The notes beneath the pieces were generated by a model. It was not told the origin of the DNA. It saw only the letters and a list, made by a program, of their open reading frames with translations, and did no database searches. DNA of 64,000 nt from NCBI GenBank assembly GCA_903953565.1, contig CAJBKE010000037.1, forward strand, positions 112,001 through 176,000, written 5' to 3'. The position numbers were made by a program, and so were the translations under genes. This DNA is from an uncultured Verrucomicrobiota bacterium. Its GTDB lineage: Bacteria; Verrucomicrobiota; Verrucomicrobiia; Chthoniobacterales; JACTMZ01. Position 1 is the stretch's first letter. Each line of letters starts with the position of its first letter. This document shows positions 41,902 to 51,026 of the stretch, piece by piece.

Positions 41902-42798
41902 TCAAGCTTCCAGCAGAGTCAGCACCGCTTTCTGCGTGTGCAGACGATTCTCCGCTTGGTCAAAAATGGTCTGTGCGTTGGCTTCGAAAGTTTCGTCGGT
42001 GATTTCCTTGCCGCGGTAGGCGGGAAGACAATGCATGACGAGCGGTGATCCGCCGGCCGCGCTGACCGCCGCTTGGTTTATCTGGTAGCCGGAGAATTGC
42101 GCGGTGCGGAACGCGGCTTCGTCCTCCTTGCCCATGCTGATCCACACATCGGTGTAGAGCACATCGGCGCCGTTGCTGGCCGCGAGGACATCGGTGGTCA
42201 CATGGATATTGCCTCCGGCCCGCGCGACAAGATCGGCCGGTGGCTGGAAGCGTGATGGTGCGGCAATGCGCAAAGTGAAGCCCAGCTTGGCCGCAGCCCA
42301 GATCCACGAGCGGGCCACGTTGCAATCGCCGTCGCCGATGAAGGCCACGGTCAAGCCGTCGAGCGACCCGCGCTTTTCCACGATGGTGAAAAGATCGCTC
42401 AGGATCTGGCACGGATGTTCCTCGTCGGTCAACGCGTTGATCGTGCGGATGCCGCTCATCGCGGCGAATTCCTCGACATCGCCCTGCGCGTAGGTGCGGA
42501 TGACCGCGCCATCGACCATGCGGCCCATGACGCGCGCCGTGTCTCGGATGGGTTCACCGCGTCCGAGCTGGATATCGTTGGCTGCAAGGAAGACGGGCTG
42601 TCCGCCGAGTTCGCGGATGCCGACCTCGAAGCTGAGCCGCGTGCGCGTCGAGGACTTGGAAAACATCAGCGCCCAGCATTCGCCGGCCAAGGGTCGCTCC
42701 TGATGCGGTCCGCGCGTCTGCTTCATTTCCGCAGCCCGCGCAAGGATCTCGTTGATCTGCGAGGCTTCGAGCGTCTCGATGTTGAGCAGGTGTTTCAT
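41902..42798 (-). CDS. argF: Ornithine carbamoyltransferase
   Basis: A 298-residue arginine-biosynthesis enzyme forming citrulline from ornithine and carbamoyl phosphate. Visible motifs are MFSKSSTRTRLSFEVGIREL (carbamoyl-phosphate binding), DEEHPCQILSDLFTI, FIGDGDCNVARSW, TDVWISMG and the active-site VMHCLPAYRGKEITDE. Length matches anabolic OTCases. It follows argD on the same strand with a gap of 77 bp, giving argD-argF as a likely transcription unit. No ARG-box can be named with confidence. Confidence 0.94.
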   Translation of the reverse strand: MKHLLNIETLEASQINEILARAAEMKQTRGPHQERPLAGECWALMFSKSSTRTRLSFEVGIRELGGQPVFLAANDIQLGRGEPIRDTARVMGRMVDGAVIRTYAQGDVEEFAAMSGIRTINALTDEEHPCQILSDLFTIVEKRGSLDGLTVAFIGDGDCNVARSWIWAAAKLGFTLRIAAPSRFQPPADLVARAGGNIHVTTDVLAASNGADVLYTDVWISMGKEDEAAFRTAQFSGYQINQAAVSAAGGSPLVMHCLPAYRGKEITDETFEANAQTIFDQAENRLHTQKAVLTLLEA

Positions 42799-42875
42799 GG
42801 CAAGGGGTCAGTTTACCCGCAATGGCCCGCGCTGGTAAACAAAGGAGAAGCGGTCCGGTCGGTGCAGGACAGCGT

Positions 42876-44102
42876 TTACGACCGGCAATCTGCGAGCACG
42901 CGGCCGAGGATCTCAACGGCCTCGTCGCATTCCGCGGCGGTGACATTGAGTGGCGGCAGCAGGCGAATGGTGTTGTCGCCGGCGGGAACGACGAGCAATC
43001 CGGCGGAGATCAGTCTTTTGGTCAGCCGCAGGGCCGGCGTTCCCTCCTCGCCTTGGTTCGGCGCGAAGTCCTCGACTTCCGCCCCGAGAAGGAGTCCGGC
43101 ACCGCGCACTTCGCGGATGAGGGGAAGCTTTCCGACCGCGGCGCGCAGTTGCTCGCCGCGTTCGCGTGCGTTGGTCAGGAGATCTTCTTTTTCGATCGTG
43201 TCGAAAACCGCGTTGGCCGCGGCGCAGGCGAGTGGTGATCCGCCGTAGGTCGTGCCGTGTGTTCCGGGTCCGAGGAGATCGGCAAACGGTTCGCGCACCC
43301 AGAACCCGCCGAGCGGGAACCCGCCTGCGATGCCTTTGGCCCAGCTGATGGCATCCGGCACCGCATCCTTCGCACCGGTCGCGTGCCATCCGCACCAATC
43401 GCCGGTGCGGCCGAGTCCGCACTGGACTTCGTCATAAAAAAGCAGAATCCCTTGCTCGTCGCACAGCGTCCGCAGGGCGCGGAGAAAATCGGCGGAGAGC
43501 GGACGCACGCCGCCTTCCCCTTGGATGGGTTCGACCATGATGGCCGCGGTGCGGGGTCCGACGGCCTGGGCCACGCATTCGAGCCGCGCGGGGACATTGA
43601 GAAATCCATCCACGGGCGGACCGAATCCGAGCTTCACTTTGATCTGTCCGGTGGCGGCGATGCTACCGAGGGTGCGCCCGTGGAAAGATCCATCGAGCGT
43701 GATGATCTCACAGCGTCCGCGTGGCGTGCCGTTCTTCCGGGCGAGTTTGTAGAGCCCTTCGTTGGCTTCGGCCCCGCTGTTGCAGAGAAAAACTTTGCCG
43801 TGCGCGCCGGTCATTTTCCCCAACCGGGCGGCAAGCAGGGCTTGCGGTCGCGTCAGGAAAAGATTCGAGGTGTGGACGAGTTCGCCGGCCTGCGCCGCGA
43901 TGGCGTCGCGCAGTGCGGGGTGCGCATGGCCGAGGGCATTGACCGCAATGCCCGAAGTGAAATCGAGGTATTCGCGGCCCTCCTCATCCCAGACGCGCGT
44001 GCCGCGCCCGCGGGCCAGGGCCAAAGGGAAGCGCGCGTAGGTCGGGATGACGTGCCGCGCATAAAGTTCAGCGGTGGTGGGTGAAAGTTGGCCGGACGGC
44101 AT
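42876..44102 (-). CDS. argD: Acetylornithine/succinyl-diaminopimelate aminotransferase
   Basis: A 408-residue class III PLP aminotransferase that makes N-acetylornithine in arginine synthesis. Motifs are LALARGRGTRVWDEEGREYLDF near the N-terminus, FLCNSGAEANEGLYKLAR, DGSFHGRTLGS, AIMVEPIQGEGGV, LLFYDEVQCGLGRTG and the PLP-lysine in AISWAKGIAGGFPLG. The frame is open upstream to 44138, but ATG 44102 gives the usual N-terminus. The upstream TPR gene is divergent and its longest possible frame overlaps this start. Confidence 0.92.
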   Translation of the reverse strand: MPSGQLSPTTAELYARHVIPTYARFPLALARGRGTRVWDEEGREYLDFTSGIAVNALGHAHPALRDAIAAQAGELVHTSNLFLTRPQALLAARLGKMTGAHGKVFLCNSGAEANEGLYKLARKNGTPRGRCEIITLDGSFHGRTLGSIAATGQIKVKLGFGPPVDGFLNVPARLECVAQAVGPRTAAIMVEPIQGEGGVRPLSADFLRALRTLCDEQGILLFYDEVQCGLGRTGDWCGWHATGAKDAVPDAISWAKGIAGGFPLGGFWVREPFADLLGPGTHGTTYGGSPLACAAANAVFDTIEKEDLLTNARERGEQLRAAVGKLPLIREVRGAGLLLGAEVEDFAPNQGEEGTPALRLTKRLISAGLLVVPAGDNTIRLLPPLNVTAAECDEAVEILGRVLADCRS

Positions 44103-44185
44103 GCGGTGTGATGGTAGAGCGCGGCTGCGTGGAGGCAAGAGGCCAACGGGCGCTTCGCTTGACCGGCGGGGCCGATGCGGTATGC

Positions 44186-45085
44186 ATGGATGGCATGTGG
44201 CTCGAAGCGCTACGCCTCTTTCTTTACGGCCTGGTCGTCCTTTCCTTGGCCGGCATCGCTTTTGTCGCCGGGGCCTTCACGGCGAAGAAATTGGAGAACC
44301 CGCCGATAGTGAAAATCGTGGCTGAGGTGCCGTCGGCGGATCGCCAAGCGGCGGCGGATGCGGTCGAGGCTGCGCTGGCCGCGCGCTTCACGGGGAGCAA
44401 CCGCGAAGCGCTGGGTCATCTCGAGGATGCGCGGCGGCTTTATCCGGCGAAGCGCGGCCTGGCCTACCAGTTCGGCCTCACTTATCTCGATCTGGGCGAC
44501 TACGAACAGGCCGAGGCCAGCGCGAAGCGGTCGGTCGAACGCGACGAAGAAACAAGCAATGCGCAGGCTTTGCGCGGTTTGATCCTGTTGCAAAAAGCGC
44601 GCGCCGAGGGACGGGTCGCTGCGAAGGAACCGGAAATCATGGCACGCCTGCGCGAGTCGCGGGAGACCGATCCCTTGAATCCGATGCCGCTCTACATCAT
44701 GGGGGAGGCTTACCGGGCGGCCGGGCGGCCCGAGCTAGCGGTCGATCCCTACCGCCGCGCGCTCGAGCGTGTCTCGAAAACCGACAGCTATCTGGTCACC
44801 ACGGTGAAGGCCGGGTTGGCCGGTTTGCGGCTGAACCACAAGCAGAGCGATCCCCCGCTTAAGTTGCAGGAAATCAACGGGGTGCTACCGCCCGAGCAGC
44901 TTTTTTTCGGGGCGGCGGATGCCCTCCTGCGGGGCGACAAAGCGGCCGCATCCGGATACTTGGCCGAAGCCCGGACGCGGATGCCGGCGAAAACTTTCGA
45001 GGCCTTGTTGCAAGATTCCTTCTTCCAAGATTATCTTGATGCCTCCATAGTAAACGATCCGCAGACGCCCGATCTCCAGCCATGA
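44186..45085 (+). CDS. Membrane-anchored TPR protein of unknown function
   Basis: A 299-residue protein with an N-terminal transmembrane helix (LFLYGLVVLSLAGIAFVAGAF) and a periplasmic region of TPR-like hairpins (SNREALGHLEDARRLYPAKR, YQFGLTYLDLGDYEQAEASA, PLYIMGEAYRAAGRPELAVD). The C-terminal 90 residues (LPPEQLFFGAADALLRGDKA and after) look like one more degenerate repeat. ATG 44186 is chosen because upstream codons overlap argD. The stop overlaps the next ATG (ATGA). Being co-transcribed with an exported beta-rich protein, upstream of type II secretion genes, it may be an envelope assembly factor; this is an inference. Confidence 0.78.
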   Translation: MDGMWLEALRLFLYGLVVLSLAGIAFVAGAFTAKKLENPPIVKIVAEVPSADRQAAADAVEAALAARFTGSNREALGHLEDARRLYPAKRGLAYQFGLTYLDLGDYEQAEASAKRSVERDEETSNAQALRGLILLQKARAEGRVAAKEPEIMARLRESRETDPLNPMPLYIMGEAYRAAGRPELAVDPYRRALERVSKTDSYLVTTVKAGLAGLRLNHKQSDPPLKLQEINGVLPPEQLFFGAADALLRGDKAAASGYLAEARTRMPAKTFEALLQDSFFQDYLDASIVNDPQTPDLQP

Positions 45086-46200
45086 AAGCCCGCCTGTTCC
45101 TCCCGATGACCGCCGCCTTGGCGATTCTTTTCTCCGTGTCGTTGGCGCGGGCCGAGGAGGGCGCAATCTTCACCGCGGATCTGCCGTTCGATGCGGGACA
45201 ACCGCTGCCGACCTGGATGCACGGGCCACCGGTCTCGGCGCCGGGTCAGGGTGCGCGTATCGCCTTCAAACTTTCCCCGCCTCCCGGCAAAGATTTGCTC
45301 GTTCATTTGGTCTTCGATGAAACGGAAGGCGGAGGTTTGCGTGTCGAGTGGCTGCGCGACGGGCAGAGCACACCGGAATTGCTGGCCGAAAATCTCGGCG
45401 AAAGCCTCGGCGTTCCGAACCAGCGTCCGCTTCTCATCAGCGCCTCCCGCATGGGAGGCAACGGATCGTTGCTCCTCCAGGGCGGTTCGAACCTCAATGT
45501 CAACCGCGTCAAATTCGAATGGGTCTCCGAGCGCACCATGCTGGCTTCGGCCACACGCTACGTTCCCGTCGTGGTCACCGCATCGCGGTTGACCCTGGCC
45601 GAAACGGATGTCGATGGCGGACCGCGCCCGGCTTTGCGCGACGAATGGCGCGACCGCGTGGTGCGTGCCGCTTTGACCGAAGGCGCGGAGTTGCTCACGC
45701 CCTCGCTCGAGCTGTTGGCGGAATTGCAGCAGTCACCGCAGAAAGCGCGGTTGGAAACTTCATTGGCCGGCGTCCATCTCGATCAGGAAGTTTGGCTGGT
45801 CATCAACGGCCAGGAACTCGGTCCGCTCGCCGTCGAGGTTCCGACGCTCGAGGATCCCGGTCACCTCGCCCAACCGGGCCGCGAAGTCACCTTCGCCGGA
45901 TGGCGCCGCGCTTCGATCCACATTCCCGCCGATCTCGTCATGCCGGGCGAAAATTCCCTGCTCCTCGAGCTGCGCTCGCCGACCAATGCCGATTACCGCA
46001 ATCGCACGTTTGTGCGCGACGCGGTGCTTGAGTTGTCTTATCCGCCTCCGGCGCGCGAGCCGGATCTCTCGCTGCCGCTGCCCGACCTGCCCGATGGCAA
46101 CTCCGCGGCTGACGAACCCTTGCCGCCGGTCGAGCCTCCCTTGCCCGAACCGACCGAAGCATTGTCTGACTTCTGGAGCCAAAGCGGCGGGTCGCTCTGA
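45082..46200 (+). CDS. Exported protein of unknown function
   Basis: A 372-residue protein with a signal peptide (MKARLFLPMTAALAILFSVSLARAEE). The mature part is beta-rich, with segments such as ARIAFKLSPPPGKDLLVHLVF, GNGSLLLQGGSNLNVNRVKF and ASIHIPADLVMPGENSLLLE, which resemble jelly-roll or carbohydrate-binding-like folds. It ends in an acidic Pro-rich tail (LPDLPDGNSAADEPLPPVEP). I do not recognise a family. It overlaps the upstream TPR gene by 4 bp. It ends 125 bp before gspG, with a candidate promoter in between, so it is probably not part of the gsp transcript. Confidence 0.75.
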   Translation: MKARLFLPMTAALAILFSVSLARAEEGAIFTADLPFDAGQPLPTWMHGPPVSAPGQGARIAFKLSPPPGKDLLVHLVFDETEGGGLRVEWLRDGQSTPELLAENLGESLGVPNQRPLLISASRMGGNGSLLLQGGSNLNVNRVKFEWVSERTMLASATRYVPVVVTASRLTLAETDVDGGPRPALRDEWRDRVVRAALTEGAELLTPSLELLAELQQSPQKARLETSLAGVHLDQEVWLVINGQELGPLAVEVPTLEDPGHLAQPGREVTFAGWRRASIHIPADLVMPGENSLLLELRSPTNADYRNRTFVRDAVLELSYPPPAREPDLSLPLPDLPDGNSAADEPLPPVEPPLPEPTEALSDFWSQSGGSL

Positions 46201-46287
46201 CCGCGGATGATTCCGCGGAAAATTTCCCCAATAATCCGCCGGCTCGTGCGTTGTCCTGTTGAGCCTCGCGTCCGCAACCGTGGGGCT

Positions 46288-46316
46288 TTGACAACGCCCT
46301 TCCGCGCAAGCATCTT
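46288..46316 (+). promoter_or_regulatory. Candidate promoter of the type II secretion operon
   Basis: A perfect -35 TTGACA (46288-46293), a 17-bp spacer and a weak -10 CATCTT (46311-46316). It lies just 10 bp upstream of the gspG ATG at 46326. Confidence 0.45.
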
Positions 46317-46325
46317 TTCCCTCAT

Positions 46326-46766
46326 ATGAAACGCCCCAACTTTCCGCGCCCGGTCCGCGCCGCTGGCTACACGCTTTTCGAGATCATGCTCGTGCTCGGC
46401 ATCATCGCCGTGCTCGTCGGGTCCGCGATTTATCTCTTGGTCGGCAACATCGATGTGGCGCGCGAGTCGCGGGTGGAGGCGGATATCCAGAGCATCAGCA
46501 CGCAATTGCGCGTCTACGAGATGCAGAATTTGCGTCCGCCCACCTCCGATCAGGGACTCAAGGCACTGGTCACGCGTCCCGGCGGCGAACCCGCACCGCG
46601 GCGTTGGAAGCAATTGTTGGAGCGGGTGCCCGTCGACCCGTGGGGCGAGGAGTATGTCTATTATTGGCCGGGCAAAAAGAATCCGAAGGGCTTCGATCTT
46701 TTCTCCAAGGGAGCCGATCGCGCCGAGGGCGGCGGCGACGACATCGGCAACTACTCCGGCGAATAG
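46326..46766 (+). CDS. gspG: Type II secretion major pseudopilin GspG
   Basis: A 146-residue pseudopilin. The prepilin site is at AAG-YTLFEIMLVLGIIAVLVG (Gly before the cut, Glu at +5), followed by the hydrophobic helix. The C-terminal half has the GspG features: RPPTSDQGLKALVTRPGG, then VDPWGEEYVYYWPGKK and a C-terminal acidic loop (GADRAEGGGDDIGNYSGE) placed like the calcium site. It would be the main subunit of the periplasmic pseudopilus that pushes substrates through the secretin. It is the first gene of an operon of eleven secretion genes. GspO (prepilin peptidase) must be encoded elsewhere. Confidence 0.93.
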   Translation: MKRPNFPRPVRAAGYTLFEIMLVLGIIAVLVGSAIYLLVGNIDVARESRVEADIQSISTQLRVYEMQNLRPPTSDQGLKALVTRPGGEPAPRRWKQLLERVPVDPWGEEYVYYWPGKKNPKGFDLFSKGADRAEGGGDDIGNYSGE

Positions 46767-46775
46767 GCCGCGCGC

Positions 46776-47279
46776 ATGACAGCGCACCGGCCATCGGCGA
46801 GCATCCGGCGGTCCGGCCGCAGCGCGCGCGGTTACACGCTGCTGGAAATCGCCCTGGTCGTCACCATCATCGTCCTGCTGGTCGGTGCGGTGGTTCCGTT
46901 GAGTTCCGGTTTCATTCGCGAGCAACGCATGCGCGATGCAGTGCGCGAGTTGCTTGTTCTGGCCAAGACCGCGCGCACCGAAGCCATGACAACCGGACGT
47001 GCGGCCGAGGTGATTTTCGACAAGAGAGGATTTGCCCTGCGGCGCGCCGGCGAGGAGGAACCCTCGGAATCCGTGACGCTCGCCCGCGGCATGAGCTATC
47101 AGCTCTTTCCCTTCTCCGCGGACAAACCGCTCAAGCCGGACGGCCAGCGCTGGATTTTCCAACCGACAGGCCTGTGCGAACCGGTTTCCGTGCGCATCAT
47201 CGAAAACGAAGCCTGGATCGAGGTGCGTTTCGATCCGCTCACTGCCGGGATCGAGGAGGAGACTTACAATATCCCGTGA
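46776..47279 (+). CDS. gspH: Type II secretion minor pseudopilin GspH
   Basis: A 167-residue pseudopilin with a basic leader (about 22 residues, ending SARG), a cut before YTLLEIALVVTIIVLLVGAV, and a globular C-terminal domain beginning EQRMRDAVRELLVLAKTARTEAM, the usual GspH/FimT helix. The domain ends in a beta-strand pattern (VSVRIIENEAWIEVRFDPLT). It belongs to the pseudopilus tip region. It lies 9 bp after gspG; its stop overlaps the GTG start of the next gene (GTGA). Assignment as H rather than another minor pseudopilin rests on gene order and the FimT-like helix. Confidence 0.85.
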   Translation: MTAHRPSASIRRSGRSARGYTLLEIALVVTIIVLLVGAVVPLSSGFIREQRMRDAVRELLVLAKTARTEAMTTGRAAEVIFDKRGFALRRAGEEEPSESVTLARGMSYQLFPFSADKPLKPDGQRWIFQPTGLCEPVSVRIIENEAWIEVRFDPLTAGIEEETYNIP

Positions 47280-47656
47280 AGACCGCCGGTTTCACCCTGC
47301 TCGAGATGCTGACGGCCATGTTCATGTTCGTCCTCGCCGTTGGCGGATTGGCCATGGCGATGGACAAAATTTTCGCCGCCAATGTCACGATGCGCCGCGA
47401 CGGCGAGGTGCGCCAACAGCTTGAATCGCTGCTCGATGAATCGATGATCACGCCGATCGACGTGCTCGAGCAGGGGCGCGAGGTCGGGCCGGATGCGATG
47501 GGCGCAACCTTCACAGCACGCGCGGAGCCGGCCGAGGTGCGCAACAAGGATGACGAGGAACTGGGCGGACTGTGGTGGATCACTGTGCGGGCCGAGTGGG
47601 CCGAGGGACGCGACAAGCAATCGTGGGAGGAAAAATTCCTGCGTTACCAGCCATGA
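47276..47656 (+). CDS. gspI: Type II secretion minor pseudopilin GspI-like
   Basis: A 126-residue pseudopilin, starting GTG 47276, with a very short leader (VKTAG) and the N-methylation-type segment FTLLEMLTAMFMFVLAVGGLA. The globular part is short, with EVRQQLESLLDESMITPIDV and a C-terminal strand pair (LWWITVRAEWAE). Its position between gspH and gspJ and its length support GspI. It overlaps both neighbours by 4 bp. Length and motif are ordinary for the subunit, but sequence identity to known GspI is not obvious by eye. Confidence 0.78.
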   Translation: MKTAGFTLLEMLTAMFMFVLAVGGLAMAMDKIFAANVTMRRDGEVRQQLESLLDESMITPIDVLEQGREVGPDAMGATFTARAEPAEVRNKDDEELGGLWWITVRAEWAEGRDKQSWEEKFLRYQP

Positions 47657-48321
47657 GAAAGAACGCACGCGCCTTCACGCTCTTCGAAATGGTCGTGGTC
47701 ATTGCCATCTTCGTCCTGCTGGCCGGAGGTATTTATGCCACGGTCAATGCCGCGGTCCGCGCCACGGCGACCTTGAGCGAGGAAAACCTGCAGATCCAGA
47801 GGCTGAATGCCTTTGTTTCCTTGCTGCGCCGTACATTCCACAATCTGCCGGCCAATGCCGTCTTCAGCGGCGGCGTGCGGTCGCAGGATGGCGACGGGTT
47901 TGCCGAGATCGTCCTGCGCGATGCGCCCGGTGTTTTTGCCTGGGGTTTGGGCGGACCTTCGTCCGGCACGGCTCTCTTGAGTGCGCGTCCGCGTCTCGGT
48001 GGTGGGCGCGAGATCAGTCTCATGCTCATGCCGGGCTCGCTCGGAGAGATGGAACGGCGCGAGGCGCTGCAGGATGGCAAGTGGTTGCGGCTGCTTCCCG
48101 ACCTGCGCGAAGTGCAATGGCGATTTTATGACGAAGCCCAGCAGGACTATGTGGACGAATGGCCGGAAGGAGCGCGTCCGCCGCTCATCGAACTGAATCT
48201 CACTCTGCTCGGCGAGGAGGTTCCGCGGAAATTCGTTTTTTGGCTGCCGCCGGTGAAGGAAGTGGATCTTGTCGCGGAACAGCCGCCCGCAGCACCGCAG
48301 GAGGAACCGGTAACGCCATGA
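47653..48321 (+). CDS. gspJ: Type II secretion minor pseudopilin GspJ
   Basis: A 222-residue pseudopilin with leader MRKNARA, cleaved before FTLFEMVVVIAIFVLLAGGI, a long helix (LSEENLQIQRLNAFVSLLRRTF) and a large C-terminal domain with strands (LRLLPDLREVQWRFYDEAQQ, LIELNLTLLGEEVPRKFVFW), which matches GspJ. The C-terminus is Pro/Glu-rich (AAPQEEPVTP). It would pair with GspI and GspK at the pseudopilus tip. It overlaps gspI and gspK by 4 bp each. Confidence 0.85.
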   Translation: MRKNARAFTLFEMVVVIAIFVLLAGGIYATVNAAVRATATLSEENLQIQRLNAFVSLLRRTFHNLPANAVFSGGVRSQDGDGFAEIVLRDAPGVFAWGLGGPSSGTALLSARPRLGGGREISLMLMPGSLGEMERREALQDGKWLRLLPDLREVQWRFYDEAQQDYVDEWPEGARPPLIELNLTLLGEEVPRKFVFWLPPVKEVDLVAEQPPAAPQEEPVTP

Positions 48322-49244
48322 CGCCGCGCAGCACAACATCTGGTGCGGCGCTCTTGCTCGTGCTCTGGGCTATCACCGTAATCTCCTTCGCTGTTCTGTG
48401 GGCCGCGAACGTGGTCAATCTCGAGCTGGAAACCACCATCTCCGACTCTGCGGGTCTGCGTGCCCGGCAAATCGCAGTCAGCGGCGTGGCCCTCGGTGTG
48501 CACCCGCAGGTCAAGCGCGAGGACACCGAATTGCTCAACCGCGATTTCGGCGCCGGCGAACGCATGGAAGTGCGCATCCGCGGGGAGGGAGCGCGTTTCA
48601 ATATCAACCAGCTCATCCAGCAGCAGGACCGCATCACCATGTTGAACCTGCTGACCTTGTGGGGTCTCACCCCAGACGAAGCGAATGCGCTTATCGACAA
48701 GTGGAAGGATTGGACGGACGAAGATGAGTTCCGCACGGGATTCGGCGGCGCGGAGCGCGGCGACTACGAAGCACTCGGTATCGCCAACGCTCCGGCCAAT
48801 CGTCCTTTCCGCTCCGTCTCCGAAATGGCGCGCGTGCTCGGCATGGAGCAAGTTGCCACCCTTAAACCAGACTGGGCGGACAGCTTCACCATTTTCGGAG
48901 ACGGCAAGATCGATGTGAACGAGGCCGATGCCGCTGTCCTGCAGGCCGCGACCGGAATTGTGCCGGAAATGGTGGAAGGCATCCTGCAGCAGCGGCGCGG
49001 ACCAGACGGCATCGAGCCCTCGGAGGACGATTTCCGTTTCGAGGATGTGTCTCAGTTGGCTGGCTGGCTCGCGGGGTCGATGTTGCCGTCCGAGCAGATT
49101 CTGGCGAAGCTGTCGACGGAAAGCTCGGTCAAAAGAATTGATAGCCGTGGTATCGTGGGCGAGCGTTCCCGATTGATCTCCGTGGTGGCCGCATCGGGTG
49201 ACGGCGGGGATGGAACCACTTACCTGTTATGGGAGGAAAAATAA
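48318..49244 (+). CDS. gspK: Type II secretion minor pseudopilin GspK
   Basis: A 308-residue GspK. The prepilin-like N-terminus (TTSGAALLLVLWAITVISFAVL) lacks the +5 Glu, as is normal for GspK, the tip cap of the pseudopilus. The large domain has ARFNINQLIQQQ near residue 100, and helix-hairpin-helix-like parts (LTLWGLTPDEANALIDKWKD; KIDVNEADAAVLQAATGIVP). The late segment VKRIDSRGIVGERSRLISVV matches the C-terminal strand region. It overlaps gspJ by 4 bp; gspL begins inside its last codons. Confidence 0.9.
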   Translation: MTPRSTTSGAALLLVLWAITVISFAVLWAANVVNLELETTISDSAGLRARQIAVSGVALGVHPQVKREDTELLNRDFGAGERMEVRIRGEGARFNINQLIQQQDRITMLNLLTLWGLTPDEANALIDKWKDWTDEDEFRTGFGGAERGDYEALGIANAPANRPFRSVSEMARVLGMEQVATLKPDWADSFTIFGDGKIDVNEADAAVLQAATGIVPEMVEGILQQRRGPDGIEPSEDDFRFEDVSQLAGWLAGSMLPSEQILAKLSTESSVKRIDSRGIVGERSRLISVVAASGDGGDGTTYLLWEEK

Positions 49245-50506
49245 AAACCCCGCGGCAACCACGCCGTGCCCTCTTCCGTCCGGTTGCGTCCGGATGGCAG
49301 AAATGGGATCAGGGAGAGGGAGGTGCGTGGACTTTGGCCGGCCAAGCCGCGGAAATGGCGGGTCTGTCGCCTGCCCCGGGCGGACTCATCGCTGTGCCCG
49401 TGCGGCGCGCTTTTTCTCTCGCCGTCTGGGTGCCGGCCGACGATCCCGCTTTGTTCGCCGATCTGGTCTACACGCAGCTCGAATTGCGCGGCTTGGCCGG
49501 GCGCTCGCGTGAAGCAACGTCGTTTGCCTGGCAGGAAGTGGCGCGCGAGGGCAACGAGGCTCTGCTCCACTCCGTCGTGCTGCCGGCCAATCTCGCGCCG
49601 CAATATTGGCGCGGTGATGTCACCAACTATGCCGTTTCACCGTCATGTCTGCCGCTCGCGCCCGATACCGTTTCGGTGTGGGAGGAGGAGGGCGGATGGG
49701 TCGCGGCGGTGACGCGCGGCGACAAATTGCTCCATTTCCAACCGCTGACCGAAAGAATGCCGTCCTCGCAGATGGCTCTCGAAATTTGGCTCATGCTCGC
49801 GCCGCTCGATGCTGGACGCATGCTGACCGGCAGCGCGCCTATTCATTTGTATCATCAGGGCGACACGGCCCCCGACTTGTCGGATTGGCGCACCGCCGGT
49901 GGTTTCGAAGTCACGGCGCAAAAATTTCCCGCTCCTGTCTGGCCGGCAATCACAGGCAGCACGCCCTTGCCTGTGCAGGACGTGCAGCGCACCAAGGAAA
50001 CGACCGACCGCCGCCAGAAAATTGCCCTGTTCGCCGCGGCTGCTTATTTCCTGGTCGTTCTCGCCCTCGCCGCCAACACGCTGTGGCTTTGGTGGCGGGC
50101 CGAATCGCTGCGTTCCGCCATCGCTGCCGATTCCGGCGAAGTCGAAGCTGTCCGCTCCGCCATGCAGCGCTGGAATGCAATCGAGCCGTCGCTGCATCCG
50201 CCCGGCTATCCGCTCGAAATTCTCTACCAAGCAGCGCGCCTGCTTCCCAAAGACGGCGTGCGCCTCACGCTCTTTCAAATGAATCTCGACCGTGTGGTGC
50301 TGGCCGGCGAGGCCTCGACTTTGCAGGCGGCGCAGCGCTTTCAGGAAGACGTGCGCAAAAACCCTGAACTCGCGGGTTACGATTGGACCATGGAAAATCC
50401 GCGGCCTTTGCCGACCGGCAGCGCGCGTTTCCAGATCGACGGCGTGCGCCACGGGGCAGCGACCGAAACCGGAGAGGAGGCAACGGATGAGAGCACTGAC
50501 GGCTAA
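49229..50506 (+). CDS. gspL: Type II secretion assembly-platform protein GspL-like
   Basis: A 425-residue bitopic inner-membrane protein. The cytoplasmic N-terminal region (1-263) is a divergent GspL/PilM-type domain that would bind the ATPase GspE. One transmembrane helix follows (IALFAAAAYFLVVLALAANTLW, about 265-287), then a coiled-coil-prone stretch and a periplasmic ferredoxin-like domain (VRLTLFQMNLDRVVLAGEAS, LQAAQRFQEDVRKNPELAGY), as in GspL and PilN. The call rests on architecture and gene order; actin-like motifs are too diverged to read. It overlaps gspK by 16 bp and the gspM-like gene by 20 bp. Confidence 0.8.
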   Translation: MGGKIKTPRQPRRALFRPVASGWQKWDQGEGGAWTLAGQAAEMAGLSPAPGGLIAVPVRRAFSLAVWVPADDPALFADLVYTQLELRGLAGRSREATSFAWQEVAREGNEALLHSVVLPANLAPQYWRGDVTNYAVSPSCLPLAPDTVSVWEEEGGWVAAVTRGDKLLHFQPLTERMPSSQMALEIWLMLAPLDAGRMLTGSAPIHLYHQGDTAPDLSDWRTAGGFEVTAQKFPAPVWPAITGSTPLPVQDVQRTKETTDRRQKIALFAAAAYFLVVLALAANTLWLWWRAESLRSAIAADSGEVEAVRSAMQRWNAIEPSLHPPGYPLEILYQAARLLPKDGVRLTLFQMNLDRVVLAGEASTLQAAQRFQEDVRKNPELAGYDWTMENPRPLPTGSARFQIDGVRHGAATETGEEATDESTDG

Positions 50507-51026
50507 GGAAAAGAAATTGCTCATCGGTTTGCTCAGTGCGCTCTTCGTGCTGATCAACGTGGTCGGCTTGCAGGCCTTTCTCAACCGCCGGAACGCCTTG
50601 CAGGCCGGCATCGTGCGTTTGCAGGGCGAATTGACCGAAGGCCGCGCTGTTCTCGAGGAGAAGTCCATCTGGCAGGAGCGGGCGACTTGGTTGGACGCGA
50701 ACCAACCGGGCGACGACACGACGACGACCGATGACGATGCGAAGTTTTACGAATTCGTGGAGACCAGCGCGAAGAACGCCGGGCTCACCTACACGCGGCG
50801 CGACGCGGGTCAGCGGCCTTCGGATGGCCCGTATGCCGAGGTGGTCGATTCCTCGCAGGTCAAAGGCAAGATGGACGCGCTGGTGAAATGGCTCAACGAA
50901 TTGCAGCAACCGGACGCCTTTCGCGCGATCAAGCAGATCTCGGTTAAAAGCGGCGAACCACCTGAAGTTATCGCCGAGGTCGAGGTGGCACGCTGGTATC
51001 GTCCGGTGCAAGGAGGCGCTCCATGA
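50487..51026 (+). CDS. gspM: Type II secretion assembly-platform protein GspM-like
   Basis: A 179-residue protein: short N-terminus, one transmembrane helix (KLLIGLLSALFVLINVVGLQ), a coiled-coil-prone segment (NRRNALQAGIVRLQGELTEG), and a small periplasmic ferredoxin-like domain (FYEFVETSAKNAGLTY; DALVKWLNELQQPDAFRAIK; EVIAEVEVARWYRPVQ). This is the GspM/PilO layout, and it sits directly after the GspL-like gene, its expected partner. ATG 50487 has GGAGAGGAGG upstream. It overlaps the following gene by 4 bp. Confidence 0.8.
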   Translation: MRALTAKEKKLLIGLLSALFVLINVVGLQAFLNRRNALQAGIVRLQGELTEGRAVLEEKSIWQERATWLDANQPGDDTTTTDDDAKFYEFVETSAKNAGLTYTRRDAGQRPSDGPYAEVVDSSQVKGKMDALVKWLNELQQPDAFRAIKQISVKSGEPPEVIAEVEVARWYRPVQGGAP